Below are positions 25,500 to 35,438 of a stretch of DNA of 60,657 nucleotides, in pieces. Positions within the stretch are counted from its first letter, which is position 1. Each line of letters begins with the position of its first letter. Source of the stretch: Thermoanaerobacter sp. A7A (lineage in GTDB: Bacteria; Bacillota; Thermoanaerobacteria; Thermoanaerobacterales; Thermoanaerobacteraceae); the NCBI RefSeq assembly GCF_000445185.1, contig NZ_AVAF01000164.1, forward strand, positions 1-60,657. The letters run 5' to 3'. Made by a program: the position numbers and the translations under genes. Below the pieces are notes generated by a model. The model saw only the letters and a program-made list of their open reading frames with translations, was not told the origin of the DNA and made no database searches.

Positions 25500-25508
25500 C
25501 ATGGAAAA

Positions 25509-25541
25509 GGTATTCTGCTAAGGCAGGATACCTAAATTTTT
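25509..25541 (+). terminator. Intrinsic terminator after mtaD
   Basis: GGTATTCTGC at 25509-25518 and GCAGGATACC at 25523-25532 pair over 10 bp with one G-T pair; TAAATTTTTG follows. Confidence 0.7.
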
Positions 25542-25546
25542 GTAAG

Positions 25547-25575
25547 TTGACACTTTATTTGCATTATTATATGAT
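25547..25575 (+). promoter_or_regulatory. Sigma-A promoter of the MTA salvage operon
   Basis: TTGACA at 25547-25552 and TATGAT at 25570-25575, spaced 17 bp. No S-box (SAM riboswitch) hallmark is visible in the short leader. Confidence 0.7.
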
Positions 25576-25638
25576 GGCTTTAGTAGAAGTTGTAAAATCA
25601 TTTACACTAGAGTACATATTAAAAATGGGGTGATAAAA

Positions 25639-26286
25639 GTGCTATTAAAATCAGAAAGAGAACAAATAGTAGATTATGGCAAAAAACTTATAAATTCTAA
25701 TCTTACAAGAGGTACAGGAGGGAATTTAAGCATTTACAATAAGGAAAAAGGATTGATGGCTATAACTCCTTCAGGAATGAATTATTTTGAAATTAAGCCT
25801 GGGGATGTAGTAGTAATGGACTTAAATGGTAATGTAATAGAAGGTAATAGGACTCCTTCTTCAGAGTATGAGATGCACAGAATTTTTTACACTAACAGAC
25901 AAGACATAAACGCTATTATACACACTCATCCAGTATATTCTACAACTCTTTCCTGTCTACATTGGGACCTTCCACCAGTTCATTACCTTGTGGCTTTAGC
26001 AGGACCAAATGTCAGATGTGCTAAATATGCAACTTTTGGTACAAAAGAATTGGCAGAAAACGCTTTTGAGGCTATGAAGGACAGAAAAGCTGTGCTATTA
26101 GCCAATCACGGACTTTTGGTAGGAGCTGAAGATTTGCCTAATGCTTTTAATATAAGTATTCAAATTGAGTACGTGGCAGAATTATATTACAGGTCAAAAT
26201 CTATAGGAGAACCAGTTATTCTTCCGGAAGATGAAATGAGGTTAATGTTAGAAAAGTTTAAAACTTATGGGCAGGTAAAAAAATAA
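25639..26286 (+). CDS. Class II aldolase/adducin family protein, likely methylthioribulose-1-phosphate aldolase
   Basis: The 215-residue protein shows the zinc-aldolase motifs GTGGNLSIYN, SGMNYFEIKPGDVV, TPSSEYEMHRIFY (general acid/base glutamate region), IIHTHPVYSTTLSC (two zinc histidines) and LLANHGLLVGA (third histidine). It resembles L-fuculose-phosphate aldolase. Because it lies directly before mtnA and MTA phosphorylase, the likely substrate is 5-methylthioribulose-1-phosphate, cleaved to DHAP and methylthioacetaldehyde as in the described DHAP shunt; MtnB dehydratase is the alternative. GTG 25639 is chosen since GGGGTGA precedes it; GTG 25630 is in frame. Confidence 0.82.
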   Translation: MLLKSEREQIVDYGKKLINSNLTRGTGGNLSIYNKEKGLMAITPSGMNYFEIKPGDVVVMDLNGNVIEGNRTPSSEYEMHRIFYTNRQDINAIIHTHPVYSTTLSCLHWDLPPVHYLVALAGPNVRCAKYATFGTKELAENAFEAMKDRKAVLLANHGLLVGAEDLPNAFNISIQIEYVAELYYRSKSIGEPVILPEDEMRLMLEKFKTYGQVKK

Positions 26287-26302
26287 TAAAGAGGTGAAAA
26301 AA

Positions 26303-27340
26303 GTGGGAGAGATTAAAACTATAGAGTTTAAAGATGGAGTTTTATATTTAATTGACCAAAGAAAATTGCCCAATAGTTATGAGATTTTTGAGTGCAGAAC
26401 TTATAAAGACGTAAATTTTGCTATAAAAGACATGGTGGTAAGGGGGGCACCGGCAATTGGAGCTGCAGCAGCTTATGGGATGGTATTGGCTGCAAAAGAA
26501 TTTATTAATGAGGAAAAAGAAAGTTTCTTCAAAAAAATGGAGGAAGCTTTAGAAATTCTCTCAAAATCAAGACCTACTGCTGTAAACCTTATGTGGGCAA
26601 TAAATAGAATGAAAAAAGTTATTGAGAATAATAAAGAGCTAGAACTACAAGACCTATATGAGCTATTAAAAAAAGAAGCAGATGATATTTACTACGAAGA
26701 TATAGAAACCAACAAAAATATGGCTAAATTTGGGAATGAGATAATTAAAGAAAATGCAGTTATTTTGACCCATTGCAATACGGGAGCCCTTGCAACCGTA
26801 GGGTATGGAACTGCTTTAGGAGTTATTAGAGAAGCCCATTACAGTGGGAAAAATATTTTTGTATATGCTGATGAGACAAGGCCTAGGCTTCAAGGCGCAA
26901 AATTGACAGCATGGGAATTAGTACAAGAAGGAATTCCTGCAAAATTAATTGCTGATAGTGTTGCTGCTACTTTGATAAGAGATGGGAAAATAGATGTAAT
27001 ATTAGTAGGGGCCGATAGAATTGCTTTAAATGGGGATACTGCCAATAAAATTGGAACTTTTATGCTCTCTGCTATCGCAAAGATATACCACGTTCCTTTT
27101 TATGTGGTAGCACCTACCAGCACAATTGATTTTAACATTGAGACAGGGAAAGAGATAGTTATAGAGGAAAGGAGTCCTGAAGAGGTAACTCATATAAATG
27201 GCGTAAGAATTCCACCTGAAGGAATAGAAGTGTACAATCCAGCTTTTGATGTGACTCCTCATGAAAATATAACGGGAATAATTACAGAAAAAGGAATAAT
27301 TAGGCCTCCTTTCAGGGAAAACATATTAAAGCTAAAGTGA
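26303..27340 (+). CDS. mtnA: S-methyl-5-thioribose-1-phosphate isomerase
   Basis: MtnA converts 5-methylthioribose-1-phosphate to methylthioribulose-1-phosphate. The 345-residue protein belongs to the eIF2B-related isomerases and has VRGAPAIGAAAAYG, SRPTAVNLMWAI, THCNTGALATVGYGTALGV with the catalytic cysteine, DETRPRLQGAKLTAWEL and VGADRIALNGDTANKIGT with the catalytic aspartate. A GAGG eight bases before GTG 26303 favours that start over GTG 26294. Sits between the aldolase and the phosphorylase. Confidence 0.95.
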   Translation: MGEIKTIEFKDGVLYLIDQRKLPNSYEIFECRTYKDVNFAIKDMVVRGAPAIGAAAAYGMVLAAKEFINEEKESFFKKMEEALEILSKSRPTAVNLMWAINRMKKVIENNKELELQDLYELLKKEADDIYYEDIETNKNMAKFGNEIIKENAVILTHCNTGALATVGYGTALGVIREAHYSGKNIFVYADETRPRLQGAKLTAWELVQEGIPAKLIADSVAATLIRDGKIDVILVGADRIALNGDTANKIGTFMLSAIAKIYHVPFYVVAPTSTIDFNIETGKEIVIEERSPEEVTHINGVRIPPEGIEVYNPAFDVTPHENITGIITEKGIIRPPFRENILKLK

Positions 27341-27405
27341 AGGATACTCGGATTAATTTTGATTATTTGCATATAAATACAAAAGACAGAGGGGGTACAT
27401 TTTAA

Positions 27406-28176
27406 ATGGAAAAGGCGATTATTGGTGGTACTGGATTTTACGAAATAGGACAAAAGGTGTCAAAAAAATTGGTAGAGACAAAATATGGAGAAGTGGAAAT
27501 TGATATTGTGACTATTGAAGGGGAAGAAATTGGCTTTTTGCCCCGACACGGGAAAGGTCATGCAGTTCCACCTCATTTCGTAAATTATAGGGCAAATATT
27601 ATGGCATTAAAACAAATGGGAGTAAAATATGTGTATGCAACAGCTGCAGTTGGTTCTTTTAATGAAAATTATGAGCCAGGGGATGTTGTAGTACTTAAAG
27701 ATTTTTTAGATTTTACTAAATCGAGACCATTGACCTTTTTTGAAGGGGAAGATGGAGTGGTAAGACATGTAGATATGAGTGACCCTTATTGCAGTAATTT
27801 AAGGGCAAAATTTTACAAAGCTGCTAAAAAAGAAGACTTATTAATAAAAGGAGATGCAGTTTATGTATGCACTGAAGGTCCACGATTTGAAACTGCACAA
27901 GAGATAAGAATGTATAAAAATTTAGGTGCCGATGTAGTTGGGATGACTAATGTTCCAGAAGTAGTTTTAGCGAAAGAATTAGGAATGTGCTATGCTGCGG
28001 TGGGGATAGTTTCAAATTGGGCTACAGGAATGAAGGGCAGTATAACATTACATGAAATAAAAGATACCTTAGAATTGAACAAAGAAAAAGTGATAAAAAC
28101 GTTTATAAGAGTTTTTTTAGAAGAAAAATTAGACCAAGAGCATTGTAATTGCAGTAAAGCAGTAATTGAATTATGA
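27406..28176 (+). CDS. mtnP: S-methyl-5'-thioadenosine phosphorylase
   Basis: This phosphorylase splits MTA with phosphate into adenine and methylthioribose-1-phosphate. The 256-residue protein has GGTGFYEIG at the N-terminus (phosphate-binding loop), LPRHGKGHAVPPHFVNYRAN, YCTEGPRFETA-like CTEGPRFETAQEIRM, and GADVVGMTNVPEVVLAKEL. These place it with MTAP rather than purine nucleoside phosphorylase. The strong GAGGGGG site is distant (about 12 bp) from ATG. Following mtnA, it supplies the substrate for the enzymes encoded upstream. Confidence 0.93.
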   Translation: MEKAIIGGTGFYEIGQKVSKKLVETKYGEVEIDIVTIEGEEIGFLPRHGKGHAVPPHFVNYRANIMALKQMGVKYVYATAAVGSFNENYEPGDVVVLKDFLDFTKSRPLTFFEGEDGVVRHVDMSDPYCSNLRAKFYKAAKKEDLLIKGDAVYVCTEGPRFETAQEIRMYKNLGADVVGMTNVPEVVLAKELGMCYAAVGIVSNWATGMKGSITLHEIKDTLELNKEKVIKTFIRVFLEEKLDQEHCNCSKAVIEL

Positions 28177-28208
28177 TTAGATGTGATTAAATTATAGGAG
28201 GAACTACT

Positions 28209-29399
28209 ATGGGAGTAAATAAAAACTATCGGTTTGACACAAAAGCAATTCATGGAACTGAGTTTAAGAAGAACCCTGAAAATGCTTTGAATCCTCCAAT
28301 TTTTCAGACGACTACTTTTGTTTTTGATGACCTCGAACATGTTGAAAAGGTGATGTTTTTTCAATCTCAAGACTATGTTTATACAAGAGGTAATAATCCG
28401 ACCTTAAGATTATTTGAAAACAGATTAGCGGAGTTGGAATATGGCAAAGGGGCAGTAGCTTTTTCTTCCGGGATGGCTGCTATTAGTTCAGTTTTATTTT
28501 CTCTTTTAAAACCCAAAGATACTGTAATAGTTTATAAGACTCTTTATGGTTCAAGTTATAACGTAGTGACAAATATACTGCCTAAATATGGAGTAAATTA
28601 TAAAATAGTGGACCTTACAGATATAAGCGAATTAGAAAAAAGTATAGATGACTCCACAAAAGTTGTGTATTTTGAGACCCCTTCTAATCCAAATTTATCA
28701 ATTATAGATATTGAAGAGGTTGCAAGGGCATGCCATAAAAAAGATATTAAAATTGTTGTTGATAATACTTTTGCTACCCCCTATTTTCAAAATCCTCTTC
28801 TATTGGGAGCTGATGTAGTTGTTCATAGTGCTACTAAATATATAGGAGGTCACGGTGACGCACTTGGAGGAGTTGCAGTTTCCCAAGATGAAAAGTATAT
28901 ACATTATTTAAAATTTGATTATATGTGTGAATTTGGTGGGGTAATGAGTCCTTTCAATGCTTGGTTGATATTGAGAGGCATAAAGACTTTAGGCTTAAGA
29001 ATGAGGCAACATGAAAAAAATGCAATAGAGGTAGCAAATTTTTTAAATTCGTATCCTAAAGTAAAAAACGTTATGTATCCTGGTCTTAAAAGTTTTAAAG
29101 GCCATGAAATAGCGAAAAAACAAATGAGAGGATTCGGAGCTATCATAAGTTTTGAAATAGAGGGAGGAACCAAAAATTTAGAGAAGTTTATAAGTAATTT
29201 AAGATTGTGTCAGTTAGCGGTAAGCTTAGGAGATACAGAAACATTAGTGGAAGTACCCTCTCTCATGACTCACAGAGGGTATCCAAAAGAAAAGCTTGAG
29301 AAGTTCGGCTTCACAGAAAGTATGGTGAGAATATCAGTGGGGCTTGAGGATTACAATGATATAATAGAGGATTTGGATCAAGCTCTTAAACAAATTTAA
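28209..29399 (+). CDS. Trans-sulfuration family PLP enzyme (methionine gamma-lyase/cystathionine-type)
   Basis: The 396-residue Cys/Met-metabolism PLP enzyme has YTRGNNPTLRLFENRLAELE, AVAFSSGMAAISSVL, VDNTFATPYFQNPLLLGADV and HSATKYIGGHGDALGG with the Schiff-base lysine. SLGDTETLVEVPSLMTHRGY fits the methionine gamma-lyase, cystathionine gamma-lyase or O-acetylhomoserine sulfhydrylase branch. As the last gene of the MTA-salvage cluster it could release methanethiol from methionine or re-fix it; sequence alone does not decide. AGGAGGAACTACT precedes ATG. A second paralogue is encoded at 37590-38771 on the other strand. Confidence 0.82.
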   Translation: MGVNKNYRFDTKAIHGTEFKKNPENALNPPIFQTTTFVFDDLEHVEKVMFFQSQDYVYTRGNNPTLRLFENRLAELEYGKGAVAFSSGMAAISSVLFSLLKPKDTVIVYKTLYGSSYNVVTNILPKYGVNYKIVDLTDISELEKSIDDSTKVVYFETPSNPNLSIIDIEEVARACHKKDIKIVVDNTFATPYFQNPLLLGADVVVHSATKYIGGHGDALGGVAVSQDEKYIHYLKFDYMCEFGGVMSPFNAWLILRGIKTLGLRMRQHEKNAIEVANFLNSYPKVKNVMYPGLKSFKGHEIAKKQMRGFGAIISFEIEGGTKNLEKFISNLRLCQLAVSLGDTETLVEVPSLMTHRGYPKEKLEKFGFTESMVRISVGLEDYNDIIEDLDQALKQI

Positions 29400-29469
29400 A
29401 AAGGTTTTGAGGTGATAAAGTGCCAGTTGTCAATTTAAGCCTGCAGGTATTGACTTGCATAAAAATATA

Positions 29470-29498
29470 TTGACAAATAATTTAATGCGTTATAGAAT
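29470..29498 (+). promoter_or_regulatory. Sigma-A promoter of the trp operon
   Basis: TTGACA at 29470-29475 and TAGAAT at 29493-29498 are separated by 17 bp. The start point would be near 29505, just before the T-box leader. Confidence 0.75.
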
Positions 29499-29519
29499 TA
29501 AAATAACACAATATAAATA

Positions 29520-29845
29520 TGTATGAAAACCAATGACCGGGAAGAGTAGATATCAGCGTTTAGTCAAAGCGAGCTCGGGAGGGTGGGAGCCGAGTACTGT
29601 AGCTGATATTGAATGGGCCCGTGAGGTGAGATGCGAACTTTTAAGTAGCAGTATCCGGTGGTCTACCGTTAAAAAGACAGGGTATCGAGGAATCTCCGTA
29701 CCCGAAAGAGTGGTCCTGTGTTAAAAAGGTGGCACAAGCGAGCATTTCGCCCTTTTGGTGAAATGCTTTTTTTAGTAATACAGGACAAATTGGGTGGCAC
29801 CGCGAGTCACTTCGCCCCAATGGGCGGAGTGACTTTTTTAATTTT
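29520..29845 (+). promoter_or_regulatory. Tryptophan T-box with two successive antiterminator/terminator modules
   Basis: Stem I is closed by GATATCAGC (about 29549) and GCTGATATT (about 29602). The specifier loop GAATGGGCC offers TGG (29614-29616), the Trp codon. A first T-box-like core, GGTGGCACAAGCG (29729-29740), is followed by a terminator: AGCATTTCGCC 29741-29751 with GGTGAAATGCT 29757-29767 and a T run. A second, canonical core, GGGTGGCACCGCG (29792-29804), is followed by AGTCACTTCGCCC 29805-29817 with GGGCGGAGTGACT 29822-29834 and T residues. Both bulges read TGGC, complementary to the GCCA end of the tRNA-Trp encoded in this window. Confidence 0.9.
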
Positions 29846-29859
29846 CAGGAGGTGATAAA

Positions 29860-31287
29860 GTGGTAAACATTTCTAAAGAAGATTTTTGCGAACACAAAAA
29901 AAGAGGATATGTCTTCCCAGTCTATGCAGAAATAAACGGAGATGAATTGACGCCAATAAACATTTTTTATAGTCTTGAAGGCAAAAACAAATTTTTACTG
30001 GAAAGTGCAAATGGAGGTACTAACTGGGGGAGATATTCCTTTATAGGAAGAGACCCATATTTATTAATTCTAAGTTACAACAAAGATATAAAAATTATCA
30101 CAGACAGAGAAGAGCATAAAAAAGGTATGGCCTTTGAAGAGATAAAAAATGTTTTACAGGTTAATTATAATCCTTTAGGACTTGATATTCCTTTTGTAGG
30201 GGGGGCTGTGGGTTATGTATCTTACGATACGATAAGGCTTTATGAAAGACTGCCGGATAAAAACCCTGATGAAATAAATATACCGGATGTATACTTTATG
30301 TTTTATAAAAGTTTTATTTGCTATGACCACTTTAAACACAGAATTTATATTGTTTATAACGTATATCCTGATGAAGATGTAGAGTATGAGAAAGTTTTAC
30401 AAGAGATTAACGGTCTTTTGCAAGAGATAAAATCAACTAACATAGAATTTCATGACCTTTCACCTCAAGAGGGAAAAGAAGTCAATTACAATTTTACAAA
30501 AGAAGAGTTTTGTAAAATTGTTGAAAAAGCAAAAGAATACATCGAAAAAGGAGACATATTCCAAGTAGTGTTGTCTCAAAGGTTAAAAGCAGCAGTAAGC
30601 TCCCACCCTTTCGAGATATACAGAAGATTAAGGTCAAAAAATCCATCTCCATATCTTTTTTACATCGATTTTGGTGATTTTCAGCTTCTTGGTTCTTCAC
30701 CTGAAAGCCTTGTAAGTGTTTTTGGAGACAAAGTGACTACAAATCCCATTGCAGGCACAAGGCGAAGAGGAAAAGATGAAGAAGAAGATTTAAGACTTAA
30801 AGAGGAACTTTTAAAAGATGAAAAGGAAAGGGCAGAGCATGTGATGTTAGTTGACCTTGGAAGAAACGACATAGGAAAAGTTAGTGAATTTGGAAGTGTA
30901 AAAATAGAGCGTTTTATGGAAGTAGATTTTTACTCTCATGTAATGCATATTGTATCGACTGTTTCAGGAAAGTTAAAAAGAGGACTTACGGCTTTTGATG
31001 CTCTTATAGCTTGTCTTCCTGCAGGTACAGTTTCTGGGGCACCAAAAATAAGAGCGATGGAAATAATAGACGAACTTGAAAATGTGAGAAGGTCTTTTTA
31101 CGCAGGAGCTGTTGGATATTTTTCCTACAATGGCAATATGGACATGTGCATAGCAATAAGGACTATTCTCTTCAAAGAAGGTTATGCTTACGTTCAAGCG
31201 GGAGCAGGCATTGTATATGATTCAATTCCTGAGATGGAATACTGTGAAACTTTAAATAAGGCAATGGCTCTTAAGGAGGTTCTTTGA
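29860..31287 (+). CDS. trpE: Anthranilate synthase component I
   Basis: TrpE converts chorismate to anthranilate using ammonia from TrpG. The 475-residue protein has the N-terminal domain with [20 protein letters not shown], where tryptophan feedback inhibitors bind, and the chorismate-binding C-terminal domain with [60 protein letters not shown] and [12 protein letters not shown] 29860 follows AGGAGGTGA. First gene of the trp operon, controlled by the tryptophan T-box. Its stop overlaps the trpG start. Confidence 0.97.
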   Translation: MVNISKEDFCEHKKRGYVFPVYAEINGDELTPINIFYSLEGKNKFLLESANGGTNWGRYSFIGRDPYLLILSYNKDIKIITDREEHKKGMAFEEIKNVLQVNYNPLGLDIPFVGGAVGYVSYDTIRLYERLPDKNPDEINIPDVYFMFYKSFICYDHFKHRIYIVYNVYPDEDVEYEKVLQEINGLLQEIKSTNIEFHDLSPQEGKEVNYNFTKEEFCKIVEKAKEYIEKGDIFQVVLSQRLKAAVSSHPFEIYRRLRSKNPSPYLFYIDFGDFQLLGSSPESLVSVFGDKVTTNPIAGTRRRGKDEEEDLRLKEELLKDEKERAEHVMLVDLGRNDIGKVSEFGSVKIERFMEVDFYSHVMHIVSTVSGKLKRGLTAFDALIACLPAGTVSGAPKIRAMEIIDELENVRRSFYAGAVGYFSYNGNMDMCIAIRTILFKEGYAYVQAGAGIVYDSIPEMEYCETLNKAMALKEVL

Positions 31288-31874
31288 TGATTCTGATTAT
31301 AGATAATTACGATTCCTTTACCTATAATCTTTATCAATATGTGGGAGAAATGAACAAAGAAATATTTGTAATAAGAAATGATGAAATGGATATTGAAGAG
31401 ATTGAAAAACTGAATCCTGAGAAAATTATATTATCCCCTGGACCGGGAAGGCCTGAAAATGCTGGTATATGTGTTGATGTCATTAAAAATCTAGGGCATA
31501 AAATTCCAATATTAGGAATATGTCTTGGCCATCAAGCGATTGGATATGCATATGGTGCAAAAATTGTAAAAGCAGATAAGATAATGCATGGCAAAACTTC
31601 TCTCGTATTTCACGAAGGTGAAAAAATATTTAAAGATATTAAGAATCCTATAGAGGCAATGAGATATCACTCTCTTGTTATAGATAGACAAACTCTTCCA
31701 AGAAATTTAGAAATTACAGCCTATACAGAGGAAGGAGTGATTATGGGAGTAAGGCATAATAAATACCCTGTATATGGTTTACAGTTTCATCCAGAGTCTA
31801 TCTTGACAGAGCAGGGAAAAGAAATTTTGAGAAATTTTTTGGAGGTGGGATACCATGTTACAAGAAGCTATTAA
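31287..31874 (+). CDS. trpG: Anthranilate synthase component II (glutamine amidotransferase)
   Basis: TrpG hydrolyses glutamine and passes ammonia to TrpE; the same subunit may also serve folate synthesis. The 195-residue class I amidotransferase shows [12 protein letters not shown], the nucleophile elbow [14 protein letters not shown] and the catalytic [18 protein letters not shown] 31287 shares one base with the trpE stop and has AAGGAGG upstream. Not fused to trpD here, but overlaps it by 20 bases. Confidence 0.97.
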   Translation: MILIIDNYDSFTYNLYQYVGEMNKEIFVIRNDEMDIEEIEKLNPEKIILSPGPGRPENAGICVDVIKNLGHKIPILGICLGHQAIGYAYGAKIVKADKIMHGKTSLVFHEGEKIFKDIKNPIEAMRYHSLVIDRQTLPRNLEITAYTEEGVIMGVRHNKYPVYGLQFHPESILTEQGKEILRNFLEVGYHVTRSY

Positions 31875-32871
31875 AAAAATTGTTTTAAATGAAAGTCTTG
31901 AAGAAAAAGAAGCTTATGCTGTTATGAATGAAATTATGAGTGGTAATGCAACTCCTTCTTTAATAGGGGGCATATTAATAGGACTACGATTAAAAGGCGA
32001 AAGTGTGGAAGAAATAACAGGTTTCGCGAAGGCAATGAGAGACAACGCAATAAAAGTAGAACTTGCTTCGGACTACGTGATAGATACTTGTGGTACAGGT
32101 GGCGATGGGGGGAAGACATTCAATATTTCAACGGCGGTTGCTATAATTGCTTCAGCTGCAGGAGTAAAAGTTGCAAAACACGGCAATAGAGCTGTTTCCA
32201 GTAAAAGTGGAAGTGCAGATGTTTTGATGGAATTGGGATTTGACATTGAAATGGTGCCAGAAAAAACAAAAAGATTAATCGAAGAAAAGGGTATGGGATT
32301 TTTGTTTGCGCCCAAATATCACGTTGCAATGAAAAACGTAGCAGGCATTAGAAAAGAGTTAGGCACAAGAACGGTATTTAATGTTTTAGGACCATTGACA
32401 AATCCCGCATTTGTAAAAGGACAGGTGTTAGGAGTTTACGATAAAGAATTAATTCATCCTCTTGCTGAAGTACTTTTAAGATTGGGAATTGAAAAGGCTA
32501 TGGTGGTTCACGGCTTTGATGGCCTTGATGAAATAACTACTACTTCTCCTACTTTTGTCAGTGAAGTAAAAGAAGGCAAAGTCATTGATTATGTGATAGA
32601 CCCAGGAGATTACGGTATCCCTTATGCAAAACTTGAAGATTTAGAAGGCAAAGACGCTAAAGAAAATGCTCAAATAATTTTGAACATTTTGAGAGGTGAA
32701 AAAGGGCCAAAAAGAGATATAGTCGTTTTAAACGCAGCAGCAGCCTTATATATAGGAAAAGTTGTGGAAGATTTAAAAGAAGGAATAAAAGTGGCAAATT
32801 ATCTAATAGATACGGGTTTAGCTCTTGATAAGCTTACAGAGATTTTGGAGTACCAAAGGAGGCTTAGTTGA
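31855..32871 (+). CDS. trpD: Anthranilate phosphoribosyltransferase
   Basis: TrpD transfers phosphoribose from PRPP to anthranilate. The 338-residue protein has the N-terminal helical domain ([20 protein letters not shown]), [20 protein letters not shown] for PRPP/pyrophosphate, [17 protein letters not shown] and [28 protein letters not shown] lies ahead of ATG 31855 within trpG. Its stop overlaps the trpC start. Confidence 0.97.
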   Translation: MLQEAIKKIVLNESLEEKEAYAVMNEIMSGNATPSLIGGILIGLRLKGESVEEITGFAKAMRDNAIKVELASDYVIDTCGTGGDGGKTFNISTAVAIIASAAGVKVAKHGNRAVSSKSGSADVLMELGFDIEMVPEKTKRLIEEKGMGFLFAPKYHVAMKNVAGIRKELGTRTVFNVLGPLTNPAFVKGQVLGVYDKELIHPLAEVLLRLGIEKAMVVHGFDGLDEITTTSPTFVSEVKEGKVIDYVIDPGDYGIPYAKLEDLEGKDAKENAQIILNILRGEKGPKRDIVVLNAAAALYIGKVVEDLKEGIKVANYLIDTGLALDKLTEILEYQRRLS

Positions 32872-33653
32872 TGGTATTAGATGAGATTGTGAGACACAAA
32901 AAAAAGGAGGTGGAAGAGAAAAAAAGAATAAAGCCAGTAGAGGAACTAATTAACGAAATTAAAGGAGGCTATTCTGGCAGTTTCAAGAAAGCACTTCAAA
33001 AAGAGGGTATATCAATTATTGGAGAGATAAAAAAAGCCTCTCCATCTAAAGGAATTATAAAAGAAGACTTTGATTCAGTAAAAATTGCAAAAGTATATGA
33101 GAAAGTTGATATTGACGCTATTTCCGTTTTGACAGAGAAGGAATTTTTTAAAGGGGATGACAACTATATCAGGGAAGTAAAAAAAGTGAGTTCAAAACCT
33201 ATTTTGAGAAAAGATTTTATTGTGGATGAATACCAAATATATGAATCAAAAATTTTAGGAGCCGACGCAGTACTTCTCATTGTTTCCGTATTAGGGGACA
33301 AATTAAGAGATTTTTATAATTTGTCTAAAAGTGTAGGTTTAGATGCGCTTGTGGAAGTTCATGATAGACAACAGCTTGCAATAGCATTAGAAGCTGAATG
33401 TGACATAATAGGTATAAATAACAGAGACCTTAAGACTTTTAATGTAGATATAAACACAACAGAAAATTTGATTAAATATATACCTCAAAGTACAATAATT
33501 GTTTCCGAAAGTGGAATAAAAATACCTGAAGATGTAAGGTATTTAGCTTCATTGGGAGTAGATGCCGTATTAATTGGCGAGACTTTTATGAAAATTATAG
33601 ATGATATTGACAAAATCACTGATTTTGTAAGGGAGGCAAAAGGAGGAGGATAA
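32871..33653 (+). CDS. trpC: Indole-3-glycerol phosphate synthase
   Basis: TrpC closes the indole ring, releasing CO2. The 260-residue TIM barrel has ISIIGEIKKASPSKGIIKED with the catalytic lysine, ISVLTEKEFFKGDDNYI, PILRKDFIVDEYQIYESKIL, GADAVLLIV, ALVEVHD, IIGINNRDLKTF and VSESGI. ATG 32871 sits at the trpD stop with AAAGGAGG upstream. Separate from trpF, unlike the enterobacterial fusion. Confidence 0.97.
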   Translation: MVLDEIVRHKKKEVEEKKRIKPVEELINEIKGGYSGSFKKALQKEGISIIGEIKKASPSKGIIKEDFDSVKIAKVYEKVDIDAISVLTEKEFFKGDDNYIREVKKVSSKPILRKDFIVDEYQIYESKILGADAVLLIVSVLGDKLRDFYNLSKSVGLDALVEVHDRQQLAIALEAECDIIGINNRDLKTFNVDINTTENLIKYIPQSTIIVSESGIKIPEDVRYLASLGVDAVLIGETFMKIIDDIDKITDFVREAKGGG

Positions 33654-33654
33654 A

Positions 33655-34266
33655 TTGGTAAAAGTAAAAATTTGCGGACTGAGAAGAAAAGAGGATATTG
33701 AATATGCCAATGAGCTAAAACCTGATTATGTAGGATTTGTCTTTGCAAAAAGCAAAAGACAAGTAGAGGTAGAACAGGCTTTATACCTCATAAGACTTCT
33801 TGATAAAGAGATCAAAACAGTGGGAGTTTTTGTAAATGAACCAGTGGAAAATGCATTAAAGATAGCTCAAACACTAAATCTCGATGTTTTACAGTTTCAC
33901 GGTGATGAAACACAGGATTATATAGATAATTTTAAAAATTTCACAGTGTGGAAGGCAATACGCATAAAAGACAAAGAAGATTTGGAAAAAACAAAAGAAT
34001 TTAAAGTAAATAGTTTTGTATTTGATACTTTGACAAAAAACGAATACGGTGGTACAGGAAAAACATTTAATTGGGAAGTTTTGAAGGGGATTGAATTGAA
34101 TGTTCCAATAATTTTGGCAGGAGGGCTAAATGAAAACAATGTGGAGGAAGCTATAAAAATAGTAAATCCATATGCTGTTGACGTCTCCAGTAGCGTTGAG
34201 ACAGAAGGTTATAAAGATTTTAAAAAAATGAAATCATTTATTGAAAAAGTGAGGGGTATTCGATGA
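33655..34266 (+). CDS. trpF: Phosphoribosylanthranilate isomerase
   Basis: TrpF isomerises phosphoribosylanthranilate to the carboxyphenylamino-deoxyribulose phosphate. The 203-residue TIM barrel begins [20 protein letters not shown] with the catalytic cysteine, and has [37 protein letters not shown] with the catalytic aspartate, and [10 protein letters not shown] with VDVSSSVE near the end. Start is TTG 33655 after AAAGGAGGAGGATAAA. Overlaps trpB by four bases. Confidence 0.96.
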   Translation: MVKVKICGLRRKEDIEYANELKPDYVGFVFAKSKRQVEVEQALYLIRLLDKEIKTVGVFVNEPVENALKIAQTLNLDVLQFHGDETQDYIDNFKNFTVWKAIRIKDKEDLEKTKEFKVNSFVFDTLTKNEYGGTGKTFNWEVLKGIELNVPIILAGGLNENNVEEAIKIVNPYAVDVSSSVETEGYKDFKKMKSFIEKVRGIR

Positions 34267-35438
34267 ATGGAAGATTTGGACGTTTTGGAGGCCAGTATGT
34301 GCCAGAGACTGTGATGAATGCGCTTATAGAATTAGAGAGGGAATTTGAAAAAGCTAAACAGGATAAAGATTTCATGGAAGAATATAGGTATTACTTGAGG
34401 GAATATTCAGGAAGGCCTACACCTTTGTATTATGCTGAGAATCTTACTAAAAAGCTGGGTGGGGCAAAGATTTATCTAAAGAGGGAAGACCTAAACCACA
34501 CAGGAGCCCATAAAATAAACAACGTATTGGGACAGATTTTATTGGCAAAACGGATGAATAAAAAGAGAGTTATAGCTGAGACAGGGGCAGGACAGCATGG
34601 AGTGGCAACTGCTACAGCTGCTGCAATGTTTGGAATGGAATGCGAAATATTCATGGGAGAAGAAGATATAAAAAGGCAATCTTTAAATGTCTTTAGAATG
34701 AAACTTTTAGGTGCAAAAGTAACACCAGTAAAATCAGGGACGGGAACCTTAAAAGATGCAGTAAATGAAGCAATAAGGGATTGGGTGACGAATATAAACG
34801 ATACCTTTTATGTGATGGGTTCTGTTGTTGGGCCTCATCCTTATCCTACTATGGTGAGAGATTTTCAAAGAGTAATAGGGGATGAGGCAAAAGAGCAAAT
34901 ACTTCAAAAAGAAGGAAGACTTCCTGATTATGTGATTGCTTGTGTTGGCGGAGGCAGCAATGCCATGGGAATTTTCTATCCCTTTATTGAAGATAAAGAG
35001 GTAAAATTGATAGGCGTGGAAGCTGCAGGTGAAGGGATTGAGACAGGGAAACATGCAGCTACAATGGCGAAAGGCTCTGTAGGAGTATTGCACGGCATGA
35101 TGACTTATCTTTTACAGGATGAAGAGGGGAGAATAATGCCAGTATACTCTATATCTGCAGGACTGGATTACCCAGGTGTAGGTCCAGAACATGCCTTTTT
35201 AAAAGAAAGTAATAGAGCTCAATATGTATATGCGACAGACGAAGAAGCATTGGCGGCTTTTATGGATTTATCTCAAACAGAAGGGATAATACCAGCTTTG
35301 GAAAGTGCTCACGCTTTGGCATATGCTATGAAACTGGCTCCAAATTTAAGTGAGGACAATATTATCATTGTAAATTTGTCAGGCAGAGGAGATAAAGACG
35401 TAAATACAGTTGCAAAAGTATTGGGGGTGGAGTTATGA
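34263..35438 (+). CDS. trpB: Tryptophan synthase beta subunit
   Basis: TrpB condenses indole with serine using PLP. The 391-residue TrpB1-type protein has [40 protein letters not shown] with the PLP lysine, [35 protein letters not shown] (phosphate loop) and LSGRGDKD. It lies between trpF and trpA with four-base overlaps at both ends, matching the stoichiometry of the TrpA-TrpB complex. Confidence 0.98.
   Translation: MNGRFGRFGGQYVPETVMNALIELEREFEKAKQDKDFMEEYRYYLREYSGRPTPLYYAENLTKKLGGAKIYLKREDLNHTGAHKINNVLGQILLAKRMNKKRVIAETGAGQHGVATATAAAMFGMECEIFMGEEDIKRQSLNVFRMKLLGAKVTPVKSGTGTLKDAVNEAIRDWVTNINDTFYVMGSVVGPHPYPTMVRDFQRVIGDEAKEQILQKEGRLPDYVIACVGGGSNAMGIFYPFIEDKEVKLIGVEAAGEGIETGKHAATMAKGSVGVLHGMMTYLLQDEEGRIMPVYSISAGLDYPGVGPEHAFLKESNRAQYVYATDEEALAAFMDLSQTEGIIPALESAHALAYAMKLAPNLSEDNIIIVNLSGRGDKDVNTVAKVLGVEL

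Noticed and set aside
29420-29473. GTG frame with good ribosome site reading MPVVNLSLQVLTC
   Set aside because: Only 17 residues, and it overlaps the -35 box of the trp promoter; more likely the relic of a lost gene or chance.
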